Part shown: positions 6,019-9,679 of the stretch, piece after piece
Position numbering within the stretch: position 1 is the stretch's first letter
Layout: every line of letters starts with the position of its first letter
Assembly (NCBI GenBank): GCA_958427155.1
Contig: CAUABB010000042.1
Location: 1-9,679 of the forward strand
Origin: an uncultured Oscillospiraceae bacterium
Lineage (GTDB): Bacteria; Bacillota; Clostridia; Oscillospirales; Ruminococcaceae
DNA length: 9,679 nucleotides
Direction of reading: 5' to 3'
Position numbers and translations under genes: made by a program
Notes under the pieces: model-generated
The model's input: the letters and a program-made list of their open reading frames with translations, nothing else
Told to the model about the DNA's origin: nothing
The model's database searches: none

Positions 6019-7518
6019 TTATTTTGCTGCGGGACGTTTTTTGGCCTTATCGGCCTCCGCGGCGTTTTTCCGTGCCTCTTCTTTGTTTAACCGCATTTCT
6101 TCAATACTTTTTTCTTTTAAACGGATTCCATGGTACGGCCTTGGGGGGATTTTTCCAGGTGCATTGAAACGCGTTTTAGCGCGTTCAATTTCTTCCTGAT
6201 ACTGCGGCAGCCATTCCGCTTCCTCAATCAGCATCTCGTCTGTCATCTGGAAAATTTCAGCTGGGGTGCAGACCGCGCCGGTCAGAGGGTCCATCAGCAT
6301 TGCCTGACGCAGCAGAGTAATATCTCCCTTGACCGCGGCTTCCACCGCAAGCCGCTGAACCCAGACGCTTTGGGAACAGATGGCCGCGCATCCAAGGGGA
6401 AGATCTCCGACTTTGGGGATATTGATCCCGTTGCGATCTACATAACCGGGCACCTCAACCACACATTCGTCCGGTAGATTTGTGATGCAGCCGTTATTCA
6501 TGACGTTAAAATGTCCCCGGTAGATCCGGCCGGTCTCCAGTCCTTCAATAATGTATGAACCGTGTTCGTTGCTTCGGTTTTCCGGAGTGAACTGGAAAGC
6601 GGGTTCTTTCATCCAGTTCGGGAAGTCTTCCTCAAACCAGTTCCGTCCCTCACGGCAGACGCGGAGATAACCGCCGGTTTCCCCGTTAATCCAAATTCCA
6701 AGGTCAATCCAATCCTTCAGCTCATCGGGACGTTTACGATACCAAGAGAGATATTCAGAAAGATGACCGTTGGATTCTGTGGAATAGTATCCGAAATTTT
6801 TTAAGATATCAATCCGCACCTTTTCGGTTTTGGAGAGTTCTTCATTTGCCAGGTAAGCGGGCAGGATTTTAGGAAGCAGATCTTCTCCGTTGTGCTTGAC
6901 GGAGATATACCAAGTCTGATGATTAAGACCGGCGCAGATAATATCGACTTCTTCCGGTTTGTAGCCGAGCGCTTCAGCAATCTGTTTATGGCCGCCCTGT
7001 ACCCCGTGGCAAAGCCCGAGTGTTTTAACTTTTCCGTATTTGTTGGCGGCCCAGGTCAGCATAGCATTCGGATTTGCGTAATTTAAAAGAAGTGCTCCCG
7101 GCTCTGCGACTTCACGGATATCTTTACACATATCAAGCATAACGGCAATTCCCCGCTGCCCATACATAATGCCGCCTGCGCACAGAGTATCTCCAACGCA
7201 TTGATCAACACCGTATTTTAATGGGATTTCCACATCTTTTTCGAATGCTTCCAGCATTCCGATCCGGAAGCAGGAAATGATGTATCGTGCCCCTTTCAGT
7301 GCTTCACGTCGGTTAAGGGTTGCGTGAATTTTAATTGGAATTCCATTTTCCTCTAGATCGCGCTGGCAAAGTTTGGTGACCATTTCTAGATTATGAGCGT
7401 TGATATCCATGAAAGACACTTCGATATTGCGAAATTCGGGAACAGTCATAAGGTCTGAAAAAAGTTTGCGGGTAAACCCAACACTTCCCGCACCGATAAC
7501 CGCCAATTTAAAAGACAT
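6019..7518 (-). CDS. Glycoside hydrolase family 4 (alpha-galactosidase/alpha-glucuronidase-like)
   Basis: A 499-residue cytoplasmic enzyme of GH4, which cleaves glycosides through NAD-dependent oxidation at C3 and needs a divalent metal, usually Mn2+. Visible: the Rossmann loop AVIGAGSVGF (GAGS at 9-12), an Asp that could hold the NAD ribose (D38 in FMDIN), NYANPNAM (NPN at 149-151), the metal Cys/His pair C170-H171 in CHGV, and H200 in GLNHQTW. CHG-type motifs have been linked to alpha-glucuronidases and CHSV to alpha-galactosidases, but I cannot fix the substrate. The C-terminal about 30 residues are Lys/Ala/Glu-rich and probably disordered. The start is set by GGGAGGA seven bases upstream. 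It is divergent from an AraC-type regulator. No transporter or second sugar enzyme lies beside it. The gene looks more GC-rich than those on the left of the window. Confidence 0.88.
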   Translation of the reverse strand: MSFKLAVIGAGSVGFTRKLFSDLMTVPEFRNIEVSFMDINAHNLEMVTKLCQRDLEENGIPIKIHATLNRREALKGARYIISCFRIGMLEAFEKDVEIPLKYGVDQCVGDTLCAGGIMYGQRGIAVMLDMCKDIREVAEPGALLLNYANPNAMLTWAANKYGKVKTLGLCHGVQGGHKQIAEALGYKPEEVDIICAGLNHQTWYISVKHNGEDLLPKILPAYLANEELSKTEKVRIDILKNFGYYSTESNGHLSEYLSWYRKRPDELKDWIDLGIWINGETGGYLRVCREGRNWFEEDFPNWMKEPAFQFTPENRSNEHGSYIIEGLETGRIYRGHFNVMNNGCITNLPDECVVEVPGYVDRNGINIPKVGDLPLGCAAICSQSVWVQRLAVEAAVKGDITLLRQAMLMDPLTGAVCTPAEIFQMTDEMLIEEAEWLPQYQEEIERAKTRFNAPGKIPPRPYHGIRLKEKSIEEMRLNKEEARKNAAEADKAKKRPAAK

Positions 7519-7545
7519 TGCTCATTCCTCCCTGATTCGGATCAT

Positions 7546-7585
7546 TTTATAGCTTTTATTTTACAGAGCGGCTTCCTTGCGGAAG
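7546..7585 (-). promoter_or_regulatory. GH4 promoter: -10 box plus upstream inverted repeat
   Basis: On the minus strand a TATAAA -10 box lies at 7546-7551. The position 17 bases upstream (7569-7574, AAGCCG) bears no resemblance to a -35 box. An inverted repeat CTTCC-TTGC-GGAAG (7572-7585) sits exactly at and behind the missing -35. A promoter of this shape usually needs an activator, and the divergent AraC-family gene is the obvious candidate. The regulator-operator link is inference. Confidence 0.4.
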
Positions 7586-7604
7586 GAAAGAATTAGAAAG
7601 GACT

Positions 7605-7634
7605 TTGACAAAATGTAAGGTTTTGTGCTATTGT
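7605..7634 (+). promoter_or_regulatory. Promoter of the AraC-family regulator gene
   Basis: A perfect TTGACA -35 (7605-7610), an 18-base spacer and TATTGT (7629-7634). The start would be near 7641, only about 20 bases before the start codon, just enough for the ribosome binding site. Confidence 0.65.
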
Positions 7635-7661
7635 TTTTGAAGAGAAGAGGGGGAGAATGTC

Positions 7662-8549
7662 TTGAATCTTCAAAGCTTAGATCCGAAAAACCGGGAATCG
7701 ATCTGGATGGAAGTGCGACGTTATTATGCGATTAATCATGCTTTTTATGATATGGAACCGCACACTCACTCAGAACTTGAAGTGATGTATGCGGCCGATG
7801 GAGCTTGTGTGGTTTGGGTGCGCGGGTCTGACGGTTGGGAAGAGCACTGCCTGAAAGAAGGGGAGTATATCTTTTTGGACGGAGAAGTTCCGCACCGTCT
7901 TGCGGTTGCGCGCGAATCTCCCTGTCGGGTATTGAATTTGGAATTAGCTCTTATTCCGGCGAAACTGCCTTTTTCTTTTCAGCTGCTTTGTGGCTCAGAT
8001 CCTTTTGCCGCTTTTTTGGATCGGCCACGGGCTTTTTTTACGGGAAGTGATACGGCAGGAACCCTTCATCAACAAATTGTCCGTTTGCAAAGACTGCTGT
8101 ATGGACGGGGAAGTTCTTTGGAGTGCGATCTTCAGCTTGCGTCGTTTTTCCTTGAGATGGCAGGGCAGAATTTACGCAGCCGTAAAACGACGGGAGGATT
8201 TATCTGGGTGAAGCGTGCTGTTTCGTATTTGGAGGAAAATTATGATCGCGAAATTACGGTGGAAAGTGTCTCATCCGCCGTGGGTGTTTCCAGAGCGTAT
8301 TTGCAGCGTCTTTTCAAGGAGGAAATAGGGCAGTCCATTTTGGACTGGATTCTTTCTAAAAGGATTGATAAGGCGAAATATTTGCTGGAAACCAGCACTC
8401 TTCCAATTATTGATATTGCGGTGGGCGTTGGATTTAATAATCGCCAGCATTTTTCCCAAATGTTTCGAAAGCTTGTAGGTTGCCCGCCTTCGGTATATCG
8501 AAAGCACAGAGGAAATGACCGAATGCGGGAAGGATTTGAGAATATTTAA
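7662..8549 (+). CDS. AraC family transcriptional regulator with N-terminal cupin
   Basis: A 295-residue regulator. The N-terminal half is a cupin-like effector domain (PHTHSELEVMY with H34, H36 and E38; EGEYIFLDGEVPH about 67-78). The C-terminal about 100 residues carry the double helix-turn-helix of AraC/XylS proteins: VSSAVGVSRAYLQRLFKEE for the first and IAVGVGFNNRQHFSQMFRK for the second, ending PPSVYRK. The start is TTG at 7662, six bases after AGGGGGAG (7648-7655); an ATG at 7657 is followed at once by a stop (ATG TCT TGA) and is too close to that site to be used. Divergent placement next to the GH4 gene suggests it senses the sugar or glycoside and activates that gene. Its stop codon lies inside its own terminator hairpin. 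Confidence 0.92.
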   Translation: MNLQSLDPKNRESIWMEVRRYYAINHAFYDMEPHTHSELEVMYAADGACVVWVRGSDGWEEHCLKEGEYIFLDGEVPHRLAVARESPCRVLNLELALIPAKLPFSFQLLCGSDPFAAFLDRPRAFFTGSDTAGTLHQQIVRLQRLLYGRGSSLECDLQLASFFLEMAGQNLRSRKTTGGFIWVKRAVSYLEENYDREITVESVSSAVGVSRAYLQRLFKEEIGQSILDWILSKRIDKAKYLLETSTLPIIDIAVGVGFNNRQHFSQMFRKLVGCPPSVYRKHRGNDRMREGFENI

Positions 8550-8564
8550 AATTCCTTCCTTTTT
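8528..8564 (+). terminator. Terminator overlapping the end of the AraC-family gene
   Basis: GGAAGGA (8528-8534) pairs with TCCTTCC (8553-8559), with further A-T pairs inward, followed by TTTTT (8560-8564). The stop codon at 8547-8549 falls within the loop region. It separates the regulator from the yfcE promoters that follow immediately. Confidence 0.65.
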
Positions 8565-8576
8565 GGAGAGATGATG

Positions 8577-8610
8577 TGTTATAATATTTATGTTTTGTTG
8601 ATGATATAAT
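8577..8610 (+). promoter_or_regulatory. Two tandem extended -10 promoters for yfcE
   Basis: TG-T-TATAAT (8577-8585) and TG-A-TATAAT (8602-8610) are both perfect extended -10 elements, 25 bases apart; neither has a recognisable -35. Expected starts are near 8592 and 8617. The second overlaps an in-frame upstream ATG at 8609, an extra reason to put the protein start at 8654. Confidence 0.6.
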
Positions 8611-8653
8611 GTTAAAACCAAATCCTTTAATGGATCAGATGGAGGATGTTTTC

Positions 8654-9196
8654 ATGAAACTGATGGTCGCGTCCGATATTCACGGATCAGCTTATTACTG
8701 TAAAAAAATGATTGATGCCTATCATCGTGAAGGAGCGGATAAGCTTCTTTTGCTGGGAGATCTTTTGTATCATGGCCCTCGGAATAACATACCGGAAGGA
8801 TATGATCCGAAAGAGGTCAGCGCGCAGCTAAACGCTGTGAAGGGTGAGATTCTTTGCGTCAGAGGAAATTGTGATTCGGAAGTGGATCAGATGATGCTGG
8901 ATTTTCCAATTATGGCGGAATATTGTATTTTGTATCTCGGAAATCGGATGATATTCGCGACCCATGGCCATCATTTCAACGAGGAAATTCCGCCTAAGCT
9001 GAAAAAAGGGGATATTCTGCTAAATGGGCATTTTCATGTGCCAAAATGTATGGAACATGAAGATTTTGTTTATATGAATCCGGGCTCTGTATCCATTCCC
9101 AAAGAAGATAGTCCCCGCGGTTATATGATTATTGACGAGCAGTCTTTTGACTGGAAAAGTCTGGACGGTGAATGTTTCCTAAACTTTAAATATTGA
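8654..9196 (+). CDS. yfcE: YfcE family metallophosphodiesterase
   Basis: A 180-residue calcineurin-like phosphoesterase that closely follows E. coli YfcE (184 residues), an enzyme known to hydrolyse artificial phosphodiesters with Mn2+; the natural substrate is not settled. All metal ligands are present: D8 and H10 (ASDIHGS), D36 (LLGDLLYHGPRN), N72 (RGNCDSEVDQM), H104 (THGHHF), H126 and H128 (GHFHVP), with NPGSVSIPK (142-150) near the end. I start it at 8654 because GGAGG (8641-8645) lies eight bases upstream and the family begins MKLM-ASDIHG; an upstream in-frame ATG at 8609 would add 15 unrelated residues and lies in a promoter. It is a single gene between two terminators. Confidence 0.94.
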   Translation: MKLMVASDIHGSAYYCKKMIDAYHREGADKLLLLGDLLYHGPRNNIPEGYDPKEVSAQLNAVKGEILCVRGNCDSEVDQMMLDFPIMAEYCILYLGNRMIFATHGHHFNEEIPPKLKKGDILLNGHFHVPKCMEHEDFVYMNPGSVSIPKEDSPRGYMIIDEQSFDWKSLDGECFLNFKY

Positions 9197-9249
9197 TTTA
9201 CTGGTCAGCGGCGAATTTAGTTTAACGGCCATTGACGCTTGAGAAAAAT

Positions 9250-9289
9250 AAAAAGCCCGCGATATCTAAACGATATCGCGGGCTTTTTT
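9250..9289. terminator. Strong bidirectional terminator
   Basis: A perfect 12-bp GC-containing stem (9255-9266 with 9272-9283) with a 5-base loop, flanked by five A residues on the left and six T residues on the right. It can stop yfcE transcripts in the plus direction and ppdK transcripts in the minus direction. Confidence 0.92.
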
Positions 9290-9314
9290 ATAATAGGCTT
9301 AACCAATATGACAA

Positions 9315-9679
<365 letters not shown>

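Noticed and set aside
6130..7086. Several plus-strand open frames within the GH4 gene
   Set aside because: Antisense shadows of a GC-richer conserved gene, without ribosome binding sites or family resemblance.
8271..8621. Minus-strand open frame over the end of the AraC-family gene
   Set aside because: Antisense to the conserved helix-turn-helix coding region and crossing a terminator and promoters.
8609..8653. N-terminal extension of YfcE from the ATG at 8609
   Set aside because: That ATG lies at an extended -10 element and the good ribosome binding site and family start fit 8654.

Overview
The window looks like ordinary chromosome from a low-to-mid GC Firmicute of the class Clostridia, possibly Oscillospiraceae/Ruminococcaceae-like. 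The evidence is AG-rich Shine-Dalgarno sites, hairpin/T-tract terminators, TTGNNN-N17-TATAAT-type promoters, a pyruvate phosphate dikinase gene, an AraC-controlled GH4 glycosidase, and family members typical of Clostridia. No species can be named from the sequence alone.

Layout. (1) Bases 1-232: a 3' half of a tRNA-Arg(CCU) gene (46-90), whose 5' half is replaced by unrelated sequence, followed by a very strong terminator and a second hairpin. This looks like the chromosome-side att junction of an element integrated in the tRNA gene and lying to the left, outside the window. (2) 233-593: non-coding, with two tandem promoter candidates. (3) 594-2237, plus strand: a CPBP/CAAX-type membrane protease, then tadA (tRNA adenosine deaminase), ending at a terminator at 2354-2379. 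(4) 2532-3050, minus strand: a SLOG/DUF1273 nucleotide-binding-like protein, divergent from (5) 3182-5952, plus strand: alr (alanine racemase), a radical SAM protein of the SplB-like group whose start overlaps alr, and a GNAT acetyltransferase, closed by a bidirectional terminator at 5953-5992. (6) 6019-7518, minus strand: a GH4 NAD/metal-dependent glycosidase, divergent from (7) an AraC-family regulator at 7662-8549, which starts with TTG. (8) 8654-9196: yfcE-type phosphodiesterase. (9) 9315-9679, minus strand: the C-terminal end of ppdK, cut by the window edge; a 12-bp-stem terminator separates it from yfcE.

How the parts work together. Most genes are housekeeping: tRNA wobble modification (TadA), D-alanine for the cell wall (Alr), central carbon metabolism (PPDK). 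The GH4/AraC pair is a probable local sugar- or uronide-responsive unit: the regulator has its own consensus promoter, while the enzyme promoter has a good -10 but no visible -35 and a small inverted repeat upstream, as expected for activator-dependent expression. No transporter gene sits beside them.

I found no CRISPR array, insertion sequence, toxin-antitoxin pair or recognisable new defence system. The most interesting signal is the displaced tRNA end at the left edge, because whatever is integrated there begins just outside this window. Second are the tightly coupled alr/radical-SAM/GNAT cluster and the GH4 enzyme of unassigned substrate.
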